Positions 31,169 through 40,411 are shown, numbered from the stretch's first letter. The stretch is 64,000 nucleotides of DNA from Spirochaetales bacterium (GCA_027021365.1 JALUUM010000027.1:1-64000), one strand, 5' to 3'. Notes: generated by a model from the sequence alone, not told the origin. Program-made: numbers and translations.

Positions 31169-31180
31169 CCACCTAGGTGG
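31169..31180. promoter_or_regulatory. 12-bp palindrome upstream of antiporter gene
   Basis: CCACCTAGGTGG, a perfect palindrome 62 bp upstream of the antiporter ATG. Just downstream on the minus strand a weak promoter can be drawn (ATAACA-16-TAGAAT), so the palindrome would sit at the upstream edge of the -35 box. A dimeric regulator site is inferred. Confidence 0.4.
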
Positions 31181-31218
31181 TAATTCAGTAATCCATGAAC
31201 GAGTATGTTAATTCATGT

Positions 31219-31315
31219 TGTAGAGGAGTTATCAGCCTGAAGGCGGTTTCAAGGGTGAACCCCATCACCCGGTCGGACTTTGACAGTAATAACTTGCTGC
31301 CTAATCCTCTGTTTA
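31219..31315. ncRNA. Possible structured RNA element, family unknown
   Basis: Nested complementary segments: AGAGGA (31222-31227) with TCCTCT (31305-31310), GTTAT (31228-31232) with ATAAC (31289-31293), and inside them hairpins GCC-TGAA-GGC (31235-31244) and GGGTG/CACCC (31253-31257 / 31266-31270). This gives a closed multi-branch shape like a riboswitch or small RNA. I could not match it to a known riboswitch, 6S, SRP or tmRNA, and strand is unclear: minus would be the antiporter leader, plus would be upstream of the MCP gene. Confidence 0.3.
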
Positions 31316-31599
31316 CACCTTGAAAATTTGAGATGCAAATCTAACAAGTTTAGAAAATTATGTCAATCCTTTTCAATTTAAAGATTCAATAAAAAGTATG
31401 AGGTGGGAAATTAAGGATTATGCGATGATTTCTCATTGAAGATTCGGGCTGTCGGTTGTTGAATATCAGGTTGATTATTATGCTTACATTATTAAGAAAA
31501 TGAAGAATCAAATTCATTTGAAAAACAAATGTCGATATATATACTTGGAAAGACAGGCAAGATACCAGATACAAATCCAGAGAAAGGAAGGACCGTTTT

Positions 31600-33660
31600 A
31601 TGCAGATATTTAAAAGGGTAAGAATCAGTATCAAATTGCTGATGCCGGTTATTCTTCTCTTTATTTTACTGATAGGCGTGGGAATAATGGGTTATTATTC
31701 GTATCAGAAGACAAAAGCGATAAAGAGCGTGATTAACGAGAGTGTTTCCTCCTCGGAAAAGGTAAGGAACCTTTCATCGGGAATGAGAGATTATCTTGAA
31801 AGAAAGATACCCTTCAGAAAAATTCGTTTGTTAATTATCGATATTCTGCCAATGCTTGGTGAAGATATAAAGAAAAAGGTCAGTGAAATATCTGACATGA
31901 TGGAGGAAATCGATACACTCTTCAAAAAGAATGATTCCATAGAGAATGAGATAGTTCAATTGACCGATCTTTCCATAGAACAGTCCAACAAGTATCTAAA
32001 CGATGTATCGGCAAAGCTTGCAGCGGGGGCAACTGTAAGTGAGGTTTCACTTTTGGAAAGGGCTGTTATAGCCGGGGCGAATCAGAATAACAACAACACT
32101 TTTCAGATCAAGATACTCTTTCAACGCCTGAAGGAAAATATAAGCAACAGTGGTGACTTTTTCAATCTTCTGGACAAATCTATAAAGCAGGCGGAGAGTG
32201 ATTCGAAGAAGCTGGAGAATACTCCATTTGAACAACTTCCAAAGAGTGCTTTCAAGCTCAATAAAAAGATCAAGGAACTGGGAGAAGAGTATGTTGAAAA
32301 TCTGCAAAAGATCAATTCACTGGGAAAAAAGATAAGGGAAGATTTTTATGGAATCTTCAAGAGAATAGGTGATAAGGAGAAAGCTGTAATCGATGAATCA
32401 GTAAGGTCAATCTATACTACATTCGAGTTGGTGATAGGCATCATAGGCATATTTATACTGATTATCATACTTCTCCTCTATGTCCTCTCAAAGACCATAA
32501 CTTCGACTATCGGACAGACCGTCTCTGTTTTAAAGGATATATCCGAAGGTGAAGGGGATTTAACGATAAGTATCCCTGTAAAGTCGGATGATGAAATCGG
32601 TGAGCTTGCGGAGTATTTCAACAATTTTACAGGAAAATTAAGAGGAATCATTGAAAAGATAAGGGATGTCACGATTAATACCCGTAAGCTTGGCCTGGAC
32701 CTCGCCTCCAGTTCTGAAGAAACCTCGGCTGCGGTGGAAGAAATATCTGCAACGGTGAGGTCGATAAGGGAAAAGACCGAGTATCTGAATGGAGAGATAA
32801 AAAAATCTCTTCAGGCAGCGAGGGATGAGAAATCCTTGATTGAGGTTTTGAATGATGTTGTGCAGAAGCAATCCGAGTTGATTTCGCAATCCTCTGTTGC
32901 GATAGAAGAGATGATAGCGTCAATCAAGAACATGACGAGTGTCACAGTAGATAAGAAGAGAATGGCAGATTCTCTTGGAGAACTCGCCAGGAATGGTCAG
33001 GAGAAGATAACGAAAAGTATCGATTCGATAGGTGAAGTTTACAGGAATGCCGGTGTGATTCGGGAATTGATTTCTGTAATAAAAGAAGTAGCCGACAAGA
33101 CCAATCTTCTTGCCATGAATGCAGCAATAGAGGCAGCACATGCAGGTGATGCGGGAAAGGGGTTTGCAGTGGTTGCAGATGAGATCAAAAAACTTGCAGA
33201 AACCACAGGAGAGAATGTAACGGATATTTCTGAAACATTGGAAAAGATAATAAGCATGATTGATGAGAGTTCCAGTGTTAGTGAAGAGACCGGTGAGGTA
33301 ATGACAGAGATGTTTGGAGGAATCTCCGACATAACGGATGCAATGCAGGAGTTGAAACACGGTATGGAAGAACTATCAGCCGCTGGAGATCAAATAACGA
33401 GGGCTCTTGGGGACCTCAGTAATATAACGGAAGAGGTGCGTGAATCATCAACTTCCATGAGTGAAAAGGTCGAAATAATGGAAAGAACAGCTGAGAAGGT
33501 TTCTAATATATCCGATGAAAACCTTGCGGGAATAGAAGAAATTGGTATAGGGATGGAGGAAATAGTCCAGGCTACACGGAACTTTACAGAACTCGGATCC
33601 AAAAATGCCGAGAATGTCCGGTTGCTTGAAAACGAAGTTAAAAGATTCAAAATAGATTGA
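31600..33660 (+). CDS. Methyl-accepting chemotaxis protein
   Basis: Transmembrane chemoreceptor, 686 aa. Membrane helix 1 at about 12-34, a helical periplasmic sensor domain of about 235 residues, helix 2 at about 272-292, HAMP at about 293-345 and a long cytoplasmic coiled coil. The signalling tip [20 protein letters not shown] is followed by [16 protein letters not shown]. No CheR-binding pentapeptide at the C-terminus. The sensor domain is all-helical with no recognisable ligand motif. A Shine-Dalgarno AAGGAAGG precedes the ATG. Confidence 0.95.
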   Translation: MQIFKRVRISIKLLMPVILLFILLIGVGIMGYYSYQKTKAIKSVINESVSSSEKVRNLSSGMRDYLERKIPFRKIRLLIIDILPMLGEDIKKKVSEISDMMEEIDTLFKKNDSIENEIVQLTDLSIEQSNKYLNDVSAKLAAGATVSEVSLLERAVIAGANQNNNNTFQIKILFQRLKENISNSGDFFNLLDKSIKQAESDSKKLENTPFEQLPKSAFKLNKKIKELGEEYVENLQKINSLGKKIREDFYGIFKRIGDKEKAVIDESVRSIYTTFELVIGIIGIFILIIILLLYVLSKTITSTIGQTVSVLKDISEGEGDLTISIPVKSDDEIGELAEYFNNFTGKLRGIIEKIRDVTINTRKLGLDLASSSEETSAAVEEISATVRSIREKTEYLNGEIKKSLQAARDEKSLIEVLNDVVQKQSELISQSSVAIEEMIASIKNMTSVTVDKKRMADSLGELARNGQEKITKSIDSIGEVYRNAGVIRELISVIKEVADKTNLLAMNAAIEAAHAGDAGKGFAVVADEIKKLAETTGENVTDISETLEKIISMIDESSSVSEETGEVMTEMFGGISDITDAMQELKHGMEELSAAGDQITRALGDLSNITEEVRESSTSMSEKVEIMERTAEKVSNISDENLAGIEEIGIGMEEIVQATRNFTELGSKNAENVRLLENEVKRFKID

Positions 33661-33727
33661 TTAGTATTTAACTAATTTATAATTTTGTAATATTTATAAT
33701 TTCTTACAAATTTATTACAATATTATT

Positions 33728-34423
33728 ATGAATGGTGAGAGAGTGTTTTACTTCGTATTCCTAACTCTTGCATTGAACATGGTTGTCACCCTATTCGCGG
33801 GAGGGAAAGCTGAAAGGAGAGATTCGATGATTTCTGCAAGCAGAACTGAAAGCAGTAATAAAGGAGTACCGAAAGGTAAGAACATTGATTATGCGGTTCT
33901 CGGGGGAGGATGTTTCTGGTGTATGGAGGCTGTATTTGAAAGAATAGATGGTGTAATATCTGTTACATCTGGTTATGCCGGGGGCATAACTGTTGATCCG
34001 GGCTATGAAGAAGTTTCAAGCGGTAAGACAGGACATGCAGAGGTGATAAAAATCATTTATGACAGAGATAAAATAACATACCCTGAATTACTCGATGTTT
34101 TCTGGCATTCACATGATCCGACCACACCTAACAGGCAGGGAGCCGACCTGGGAAGTCAGTATCGTTCAATCATTCTCTATCACGACAGTGAACAGAAGAG
34201 AGAAGCGGAAGAATCTCTTCTTCGGATGAGTCATTCGGGAAGATTCAATTCTCCCATAGTCACGGAAATAAAACCATTGAAGGCATTTTACCCAGCAGAG
34301 GAGTATCATCAGAACTATTATGACAAGCATCCCTTTGCCGGATATTGCAGACTGGTAATTGAGCCAAAGCTGGAGAAACTGGGTCTGGAAAACAAGAAAT
34401 CATTGGAATTCGAGGAAAGGTAA
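33728..34423 (+). CDS. msrA: Peptide methionine sulfoxide reductase MsrA, exported form
   Basis: Reduces S-methionine sulfoxide in proteins, 231 aa. The active site GGGCFWCMEAVFERIDGV is near 58-75, followed by SGYAGG, GHAEV and the late EEYHQNYYDKHP. The first about 25 residues are a hydrophobic signal (FYFVFLTLALNMVVTLF), so the enzyme is probably periplasmic or membrane-anchored, protecting envelope proteins. No Shine-Dalgarno; a weak TTTATA-17-TACAAT promoter (33693-33721) ends 6 nt before the ATG. Confidence 0.94.
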   Translation: MNGERVFYFVFLTLALNMVVTLFAGGKAERRDSMISASRTESSNKGVPKGKNIDYAVLGGGCFWCMEAVFERIDGVISVTSGYAGGITVDPGYEEVSSGKTGHAEVIKIIYDRDKITYPELLDVFWHSHDPTTPNRQGADLGSQYRSIILYHDSEQKREAEESLLRMSHSGRFNSPIVTEIKPLKAFYPAEEYHQNYYDKHPFAGYCRLVIEPKLEKLGLENKKSLEFEER

Positions 34424-34456
34424 ATATATAAAGTGGATATATAGTTGTTGTCTCGA

Positions 34457-34491
34457 ACCTTCCGACTGACTGGAAGGTAGAGAGCATTTTT
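34457..34491 (+). terminator. Terminator candidate after msrA
   Basis: Inverted repeat ACCTTCC (34457-34463) / GGAAGGT (34472-34478) with an 8-nt loop, then a T-run at 34487-34491. The T-run is offset by 8 nt, so efficiency is uncertain. Confidence 0.4.
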
Positions 34492-34588
34492 CTCAATTGT
34501 TTCTAAAGGAGTGGGTAAAGTTTAATTCACATGGGCAGGAAGGAACCGAGAGACTGAAAGGATATTTATTGGTTATTGGTAGAATCAA

Positions 34589-35419
34589 TTGATTGTTAAA
34601 AGAGATAGATTGCCTCCAGGTTACGGGAAAAAGTACACTTTCTTACTGACGATTGTTTGTATATTACTTGTAGTTTCGATTACGAATTGTAGAAAGGAGC
34701 CCAAAGAGGGGAATACCATAGCGCAAATGGCAGCATTAGGAGATGAGGTTAAAAAAACGGAAAAGAATAATGATGCCGATTTGTCACTTCCTTTACCATC
34801 GACTGAAAACAAGGAAAACAACGGGGAGACAGGACAAAGGGCAGAACATGTAAGAACACCCTCCGAAGGTTATTCCGATTCGGTAAATGGTAGGGCCTCT
34901 GGCAATGGAATGCTCTCGTATAGTGAAACGCTGTTGGTGTACAAGGCAGATCCCCTTTTGGAAAGGCTCATTCCGGTCTCCACAATAAAGATACCGATTG
35001 ACATCAACAGAGAGTTGGCTCTGAAAGCATTGCTCGTTGATGTTAATAAGGGATTTTCTAGAAAGCGGATAGAAAGAGCTGGTATAGAAAATGACCCAGC
35101 TGGTGATATTCTATTGCTCAACCTGATTGATATCGGCAAACGGGAGGGAAGTGGCAGCTGGTACGATATTTTTCAGGGTTCGGCGGGGGGAGCTGCAAAT
35201 CAAGCCTTCCTAATTGCAACATTTCTTCAAAAGCAATACAAAGGATCTTGGTTTGATGGTATCAGATTCTTGTTGAATGGAAGGCCAATGGAAGAGATGG
35301 ATCATGTGAATCTTTCTGGTACCTTCTTGAGAAACGAGCCGCTCGAAAGGTATATCTCCGTACCTGTAGGGAAAATAATGGATGAGCTTGGAACTCCAGT
35401 TAAAGGTGACTCTTATTAA
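34589..35419 (+). CDS. Lipoprotein with GerMN-like C-terminal domain
   Basis: Probable lipoprotein, 276 aa: basic N-terminus, hydrophobic core and lipobox VSITNC at about residue 35. A charged, low-complexity linker (about 40-110) precedes a C-terminal domain whose pattern (SAGGAANQAFLIATFLQKQ ... FDGIRFLLNGRPMEEMDHVNLSG) resembles the GerMN domain known from germination and lipoprotein families; function unknown. The ORF start is TTG at 34589; a downstream in-frame TTG (at LPPGYGKK) is an alternative. Confidence 0.6.
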   Translation: MIVKRDRLPPGYGKKYTFLLTIVCILLVVSITNCRKEPKEGNTIAQMAALGDEVKKTEKNNDADLSLPLPSTENKENNGETGQRAEHVRTPSEGYSDSVNGRASGNGMLSYSETLLVYKADPLLERLIPVSTIKIPIDINRELALKALLVDVNKGFSRKRIERAGIENDPAGDILLLNLIDIGKREGSGSWYDIFQGSAGGAANQAFLIATFLQKQYKGSWFDGIRFLLNGRPMEEMDHVNLSGTFLRNEPLERYISVPVGKIMDELGTPVKGDSY

Positions 35420-35527
35420 TTCCTGATTGTAAGGATAATCTCTCTGATATTTTTTAGACTGTCTATCGTCGGGATGAAAAAGTTTTGCAATTTGCATACT
35501 TACAATTTCGAAAGATAAAGAGCTCCT

Positions 35528-35587
35528 ACTGGTAAATAGACTTGTAAATACACTTGTATATACACTTGTATATACACTTGTATATAT
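35528..35587 (+). repeat. Five-copy 12-bp tandem repeat before MFS gene
   Basis: Units starting at 35528, 35540, 35552, 35564 and 35576: ACTGGTAAATAG, ACTTGTAAATAC, ACTTGTATATAC (twice) and ACTTGTATATAT. Divergence is greatest at the left. The last unit contributes the -35 box (TTGTAT, 35578-35583) of the downstream promoter. Confidence 0.9.
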
Positions 35588-35606
35588 TGCCTGATCTGTT
35601 TATAAA
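35578..35606 (+). promoter_or_regulatory. Promoter candidate for the MFS gene (leaderless)
   Basis: TTGTAT (35578-35583), 17-bp spacer, TATAAA (35601-35606), then 7 nt to ATG at 35614. The predicted start coincides with the start codon. An AAAGG just before the ATG is an alternative ribosome site if transcription starts further upstream. Confidence 0.5.
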
Positions 35607-35613
35607 GGTTCCT

Positions 35614-36816
35614 ATGGATGATGCACGAGACAAGAATGACAATAGATTCAGAATAGGCTACGTACTTTCTCTCGCCTTTGCCCATTTTCTCCATGATACA
35701 TACAGTTCCTTCCTCTCTCCGGTGTTACCCCTTATAATAAAGAATCTTGGTATATCCTTAACACTGGCAGCCATGCTATCTGTCTTTCAGAGGGCTCCCT
35801 CTCTTCTGAATCCATTTATAGGTATTTTTGCCGACAGGTTGCCCCTTCTCTACTTCATTGTCATTAGTCCGGTAATTACTGCAGTTACAATGAGCTTTCT
35901 ACCTATGGCCACCAGTTATCCTGTTCTAGTTCTTCTTCTCCTTACGATGGGTTTAAGCGCTGCATTTTTTCATGTGCCGGCTCCTGTTTTGATGAAGAAT
36001 ACATCGGGAAAGAGAATTGGTACTGGTATGAGTTTCTTTATGCTGGGCGGTGAATTTGCACGGAGTGTAGGTCCAATTGTCATACTCGGTGCTATATCCC
36101 TCTGGGGATTGAAGGGTACCTATAGGTTGTCTTTTTTTGCCCTAATCTTTGCCATGCTCCTATTTTTCGTACTCAAGAGTGCTCCGGGTTCTATATCAGG
36201 GAGGAAGGGTGAATATGGAAACAGAGATGCTGCCGGTGCATTTTCCACGATTCCTCTCCTGATAAAACGCCACAAGAAACTTTTCATGATTATTTCGGGT
36301 GTCAGTTTCAGCAAGGCCGTAATAGCATCAGCTCTTACAGCTTTTCTTCCTACATATCTCACTTACAGGGGAAGCAATCTCTGGTTTTCAGGTATTGCCC
36401 TTTCTGTACTTGAATTTGCCGGAGCCCTTGGAACTCTCTTTTCGGGTTTCTATTCTGACAGGATAGGAAGAAAGAGGATGCTTCTCATATCCATTACCCT
36501 CTCACCGATCTTCATGTTTTTCTTTCTGATTTCCGGAGGCCTGTATAAGATAATCTTTCTCGTGTTGATAGGCCTCTCCGTTTTTTCTGTACCGCCGGTT
36601 CTCATGGCACTTGTCCAGGATAGTGAAAAGGAGTACCCCGCTTCGGCAAATGGTTTTTACATGACCTTCAATTTCGTGATAAACTCCATAACGATACTGA
36701 TGGTCGGATTCCTTGGTGACAAGATTGGTCTTAACAGCACCTACTGGGTAACACTGATACTGTCTCTCGTTGGAATTCCCTTTGTCATGTTTCTCAATGA
36801 AAGCTCCGGAGAGTAA
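35614..36816 (+). CDS. MFS transporter, fosmidomycin-resistance (Fsr)-like
   Basis: Twelve-segment major facilitator transporter, 400 aa from ATG 35614. N-terminal LSLAFAHFLHDTYSSFLSP and LPLIIKNLGIS resemble the Fsr branch; MGLSAAFFHVPAPVLM and SGFYSDRIGRKRMLLIS (loop motif between helices 8 and 9) are also visible. I rejected an in-frame start at 35554, which would translate the DNA repeat. Likely drug or sugar-phosphate efflux, substrate unknown. marC follows 3 bp after the stop. Confidence 0.85.
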   Translation: MDDARDKNDNRFRIGYVLSLAFAHFLHDTYSSFLSPVLPLIIKNLGISLTLAAMLSVFQRAPSLLNPFIGIFADRLPLLYFIVISPVITAVTMSFLPMATSYPVLVLLLLTMGLSAAFFHVPAPVLMKNTSGKRIGTGMSFFMLGGEFARSVGPIVILGAISLWGLKGTYRLSFFALIFAMLLFFVLKSAPGSISGRKGEYGNRDAAGAFSTIPLLIKRHKKLFMIISGVSFSKAVIASALTAFLPTYLTYRGSNLWFSGIALSVLEFAGALGTLFSGFYSDRIGRKRMLLISITLSPIFMFFFLISGGLYKIIFLVLIGLSVFSVPPVLMALVQDSEKEYPASANGFYMTFNFVINSITILMVGFLGDKIGLNSTYWVTLILSLVGIPFVMFLNESSGE

Positions 36817-36819
36817 TCG

Positions 36820-37446
36820 ATGCATTACGATGCCAGTTACATATTTACGGTTTTCTTTACGATTTTTATCGTTATAGATCCGCTCGGATTGATTCCCTCC
36901 TTTATAGCCCTTACCGGTGAACTACCCTGGAGGTCAAAGAGAAGGATTATCTTTCGTGCCCTACTCACCGCACTACTCGTTCTGACCCTCTTCATACTTG
37001 TCGGAAGATATATTCTTCGGTTCCTTGGAATCAAAGCAGGCTCTTTCTATATAGCTGGTGGTATTCTGCTTTTTATTGTTTCCCTCGATCTCCTCTTCGG
37101 ACACAGACAGAGGACAAAATTGTCTGAAACAGAAGAAGAGGGTGAGGATATATCCATCTTTCCCCTCGGTATACCGATACTGGCAGGCCCGGGAACGATA
37201 ACAACGATACTTCTATATGTAAGCGAGACCTCACACTACATGGAAACAGAGTTGATTCTCTTCACCTCCATCGTGGTCACCCTGGTCATAGCTTTCATAA
37301 CAATGAGTATGAGCGGTTTTTTTCTAAAGGTTTTCAGAAAGACCGGTGTTTCTATAATCCAGAGGCTGATGGGAATAATACTTTCCGGTCTTTCCGTTCA
37401 GTTTGTTTATGAGGGGTTGTTGAAACTGCAGATCATACCTGTCTAA
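36820..37446 (+). CDS. MarC family membrane protein
   Basis: Six-helix membrane protein of the MarC (UPF0056) family, 208 aa, role unknown. Family segments: FTIFIVIDPLGLIPSFIALT near the start, SLDLLFGHRQ, FPLGIPILAGPGTITTILLY and LQRLMGIILSGLSVQFVYEG. The start follows the MFS stop by 3 bp with GGAG upstream, so they are co-transcribed. Its last 14 bp overlap the convergent ABC-class ATPase gene. Confidence 0.92.
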   Translation: MHYDASYIFTVFFTIFIVIDPLGLIPSFIALTGELPWRSKRRIIFRALLTALLVLTLFILVGRYILRFLGIKAGSFYIAGGILLFIVSLDLLFGHRQRTKLSETEEEGEDISIFPLGIPILAGPGTITTILLYVSETSHYMETELILFTSIVVTLVIAFITMSMSGFFLKVFRKTGVSIIQRLMGIILSGLSVQFVYEGLLKLQIIPV

Positions 37447-39145
37447 CCTTGAGTGTTCTCAACCTGTTTATGGCAAAGGCAAGGTCTATCCCTCGGAAAA
37501 TGGCATAATTTCCGACAGGCAAGGGACTGATTATATCAAGTCCCTTCTCTTTTATCTCTTTTGTGACCATGTTAATCACTTCTCTTATACTTCTCTTGCC
37601 ATCCATGTATTTTGTGGCATAATATATGGCATCGCCGACTGCCCTGGTCTGGCTTATATCTACAAGCTGTTCATGGGAACTTAGATCGATAATATTCATA
37701 CCGAACATAATCGTGTGGATGGACTTGGCAGATATCTTCACCTCGCGTTTCCCCTTTCCGGGATTGAAGCTGGAACTTACCGGTGCCCTTTCAGTTACCA
37801 TTCCAAAACTATTGCCACCCTCCCTCTTTCTCTCACTACTGTACTTCCCAGCTATGCTTTTTGCCTTTTCCGTAAGGTCTTCTGGGAGGTATTCATGCAT
37901 TCCAATTACCCTGTCAGCGACATCGAAATAATCACCTGATCCGCCCATCACAAGGATGGTCGAAATGCCATAGTCTTTGTAGAGTAAGTCTACCTTGTCT
38001 ATGAACGGTGTTATGGGCTCGTTTTCCTTTGAAATGAGTTCCTGCATCCTGTGATCACGTATCATGAAATTGGTTGCGGAGGTATCCTCGTCCATCAGAA
38101 TAGCATCGCAACCGGCCTCTGTTGCTTCAATGATATTGGCCGCCTGAGAAGTACTGCCACTGGCATCCTCGGTGGAAAAGGAATCGGTGTTTCTCCCGAA
38201 TGGAAGGTTATTGATAAAGGGTGAGATGTTCACCTTCTCCACTCTTCTTCCGTCTTCTGCCCTTATCTTTATTGCATTTTCCCTTGTAACGACTAATTCA
38301 CGGCCATCTCCGGGTATATGGTTGTATATTCCGAGCTGGATGGCATTGAGGAGTGTTGATTTCCCGTGGTAACCGCCGCCGACAATCAGTGTTACGCCTT
38401 CAGGTATTCCCATACCATCCACTAAGCCCCTGTTTGGTAATCCTATGCTTACCTTTAGTGTTTCTGGGGATTTGAAGGGAATAACCCTGCCGGTGGAAAG
38501 TGGCTTTGGATCTATTCCGCTTGCCCTTGGTAGTATCGAACCGTCGCCAATGAAAGCAATGAGCTTGAGATTTATAAGGGAGTTTCTTAAAAAGTCTGCA
38601 TCCTCTGCAGTCTCGATATGCCTGTACAGTTTTTTGCTATCGAGGTTACTGTAAAAGAGCGAGTTCCTAACGATTTCAGGTATTTCCCTGAAAAACATCG
38701 TTATGGCTTCCTCCGATGCGATTCTTCTTCCGTAGGCGGGAAGACCCACAAAGAATCTAACCTCTATCCTCTCCTCGTCCACGAATGCAGATGTTCTCTC
38801 CAGTATCTCCTGTCCCGGTCGATCTATCGATATGAGTCCGCTTTTACCCGACCCTTTTTTACCGGAACTCACTCTTCCTATCCGGTGAAAAAACTCTCTC
38901 GTGAGAAAATCTCTAAGGGCAATCTCCCTGCTTCGATTACAGAAAGAGTCTTTCGGCAGTTTTGCCCGTGTTTGTGCTACAGTCACTCTTACTCTGGAGG
39001 GCGAAGCAAAGGGGTCTCCCTGCACATGATCTATGGAGAGGATAAAATCGTCGAAATCATAGTTACCGCGAATTTCCTTGTATGCCTTGTAACCTTTACC
39101 ATTTATCCTCTTGAGCTTGTTTCTCAGATCTGTGGCTTTCAACAT
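37433..39145 (-). CDS. ABC-class ATPase (ABC_ATPase / DUF2791 type)
   Basis: Predicted soluble P-loop ATPase, 570 aa, of the family named ABC_ATPase. Walker A VGGGYHGKSTLLNAI near 252-266, signature-like SGSTSQAANIIEA, Walker B CDAILMDEDTSATNFM near 345, and the switch region STILVMGGSGDYFDVADRVI near 405. No transmembrane part and no nearby permease, so it is not a transporter by itself; a nucleic-acid or RNA role has been proposed for the family, unproven here. The start lies 1 bp after the rhodanese lipoprotein stop. Confidence 0.9.
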   Translation of the reverse strand: MLKATDLRNKLKRINGKGYKAYKEIRGNYDFDDFILSIDHVQGDPFASPSRVRVTVAQTRAKLPKDSFCNRSREIALRDFLTREFFHRIGRVSSGKKGSGKSGLISIDRPGQEILERTSAFVDEERIEVRFFVGLPAYGRRIASEEAITMFFREIPEIVRNSLFYSNLDSKKLYRHIETAEDADFLRNSLINLKLIAFIGDGSILPRASGIDPKPLSTGRVIPFKSPETLKVSIGLPNRGLVDGMGIPEGVTLIVGGGYHGKSTLLNAIQLGIYNHIPGDGRELVVTRENAIKIRAEDGRRVEKVNISPFINNLPFGRNTDSFSTEDASGSTSQAANIIEATEAGCDAILMDEDTSATNFMIRDHRMQELISKENEPITPFIDKVDLLYKDYGISTILVMGGSGDYFDVADRVIGMHEYLPEDLTEKAKSIAGKYSSERKREGGNSFGMVTERAPVSSSFNPGKGKREVKISAKSIHTIMFGMNIIDLSSHEQLVDISQTRAVGDAIYYATKYMDGKRSIREVINMVTKEIKEKGLDIISPLPVGNYAIFRGIDLAFAINRLRTLKVRQV

Positions 39146-39697
39146 CTATTTCTTTTCCAGTGGGAGCTTTTTACTCTTCCAGTTGATTATTCCACCACTC
39201 AAATTGTACACTTCTCTGAATTTCAGTTTCTCCATCAATTTCAAGGTTCTCCCGCTTCTCGAGCCACTCCTGCAGTAGATGAGGTATCGTTTGTTCTTGT
39301 CCAACTGGTTAAGTTTATCCTGAAAGTCCGGTTCGTAGAAGTTTAATAGCATTGAATTTGCAATATGGCCCTCGCTGTATTCGGATGGTGTTCTTACATC
39401 AAGAATAACGAAATCACTTTTCCCCTTATTCTCTTCAATGAGTTTCATGGCATCTTCCGGGCCGACAGTGACATATTTCTTTTGCCCTTTGATTGCCTCC
39501 ATTGTGCCGATGGCAGATTCATTCCCCGAAGCATTTGCGGAGTTCTCGGCAGTGGTTGCTACCGTGCTGTTTCCCTTTCCCTCTGAACCTGATCTACTCT
39601 TGCAGCCGGATAGAAAGACAACGGCTGAAAGGATGAAAGCAACGAATAAAAGGGTTATTGGAGTGAATCTTTTTCTATACCTTATTCTGTAATTCAT
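39146..39697 (-). CDS. Rhodanese-domain lipoprotein
   Basis: Lipoprotein with a single rhodanese domain, 183 aa. Signal and lipobox VVFLSGC near residue 32, a Ser/Ala/Gly-rich linker (about 33-75), then the rhodanese fold with VILDVRTPSEYSEGHIANS and the active-site loop YCRSGSRSGRT (catalytic Cys present). Probably periplasmic sulfur transfer or persulfide handling; partner unknown. A Shine-Dalgarno AAGGAG is present, and the ABC-class ATPase follows directly. Confidence 0.92.
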   Translation of the reverse strand: MNYRIRYRKRFTPITLLFVAFILSAVVFLSGCKSRSGSEGKGNSTVATTAENSANASGNESAIGTMEAIKGQKKYVTVGPEDAMKLIEENKGKSDFVILDVRTPSEYSEGHIANSMLLNFYEPDFQDKLNQLDKNKRYLIYCRSGSRSGRTLKLMEKLKFREVYNLSGGIINWKSKKLPLEKK

Positions 39698-39838
39698 ACT
39701 CTGCTCCTTATTCTTTTAGTCATCAAACTATAAGAAAATAAGCTCAAACATTACAAAAATCAATTTTTATTCGTGGTAAAAAATGATAAGAAAGAAGAAT
39801 AGGTTATTTGATATGTATCTCGAATCATCGATTCATTC

Positions 39839-40321
39839 TTAGAATTTGTAACCGAATTTTCTAAGCAGTTCCTTCCTTTCCACCTTGTCTTTTTCGGTTT
39901 CAACGCCTTTGGGAGAATTTCCATCGATAACACCGACTATGCCTCTTCCCTGCCCCGTCTCTGCAACTACTATCTGTAGAGGATTAGCTGTTGCACAGTA
40001 TATTCTAGCAACTTCCTGGCAGGCCTTTATCTGGTTTAGAACGTTTATAGGAAAGGCATTCTTAAGGATGAGAAAAAAGCTGTGTCCCGCTCCGACATCG
40101 AGTGCACATTTTGTAGCCTGTTCCACGAGTTTTTCGTTGTTTCCCTCTGTCCTTACCAGGGAAACACCGGATGCCTCACAGAATGCAAGACCGAACTCTA
40201 CACCGGGGACAGAGGTTATCACAATTTCTGAAATGTCCTCTACTGTTTTTATAAAATGGGACTGTCCTACGATTATGTTACACCCTTCTTCCCATTTGAG
40301 GTCTACAACTTTCAATTCCAT
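39839..40321 (-). CDS. Adenosine-specific kinase family protein
   Basis: Small protein of the adenosine-specific kinase family (first described in archaea), 160 aa. Family segments: KVVDLKWEEGCNIIVGQSHF, PGVEFGLAFCEASG, DVGAGHSFFLILKNAFPINV and GRGIVGVIDGNSPKGVE. A GGAGGT Shine-Dalgarno precedes the start. The in-vivo role is unclear; with the adenosine deaminase at 9821-10900 this genome has two adenosine-handling proteins. Confidence 0.92.
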   Translation of the reverse strand: MELKVVDLKWEEGCNIIVGQSHFIKTVEDISEIVITSVPGVEFGLAFCEASGVSLVRTEGNNEKLVEQATKCALDVGAGHSFFLILKNAFPINVLNQIKACQEVARIYCATANPLQIVVAETGQGRGIVGVIDGNSPKGVETEKDKVERKELLRKFGYKF

Positions 40322-40411
40322 ATCACTTACCTCCGGAAAAAATCTCTGTCATTAAAAAGCATTAAATATTGTTCAAACTGTTGTTTGAAAACAATACCAT
40401 TTACCGGTTTA

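Larger units (their letters stand above)
31107..31599. other. Long intergenic region, antiporter/MCP divergence
   Basis: About 490 bp with no convincing gene. It holds a perfect palindrome (31169-31180), a possible structured RNA segment (31219-31315), AT-rich DNA, and an MCP promoter candidate TTGAAA (31518-31523)-16-TATACT (31540-31545) overlapping the inverted repeat CATTTG/CAAATG (about 31515-31531). Confidence 0.5.
35420..35613 (+). other. Intergenic region with 12-bp tandem repeat
   Basis: 194-bp gap before the MFS gene. Its right part consists of five 12-bp units and the promoter described separately; the left part shows nothing recognisable. Confidence 0.6.

Noticed and set aside
31107..31172. 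Upstream start of the antiporter gene
   Set aside because: The ATG at 31106 has GGAGG at the right distance; the upstream residues are not hydrophobic and have no ribosome site.
31219..31315. tmRNA or c-di-AMP riboswitch
   Set aside because: Short stretches resemble each, but the tmRNA tag and tRNA-like ends are absent and the riboswitch core motifs do not line up.
35554..35613. Upstream in-frame start of the MFS gene
   Set aside because: It would translate the 12-bp DNA repeat into a repetitive peptide; the ATG at 35614 fits the family N-terminus and the promoter.
38618..39346. 242-codon plus-strand frame over the ABC-class ATPase and rhodanese genes
   Set aside because: It spans the ends of two well-supported minus-strand genes and shows no protein-like features.
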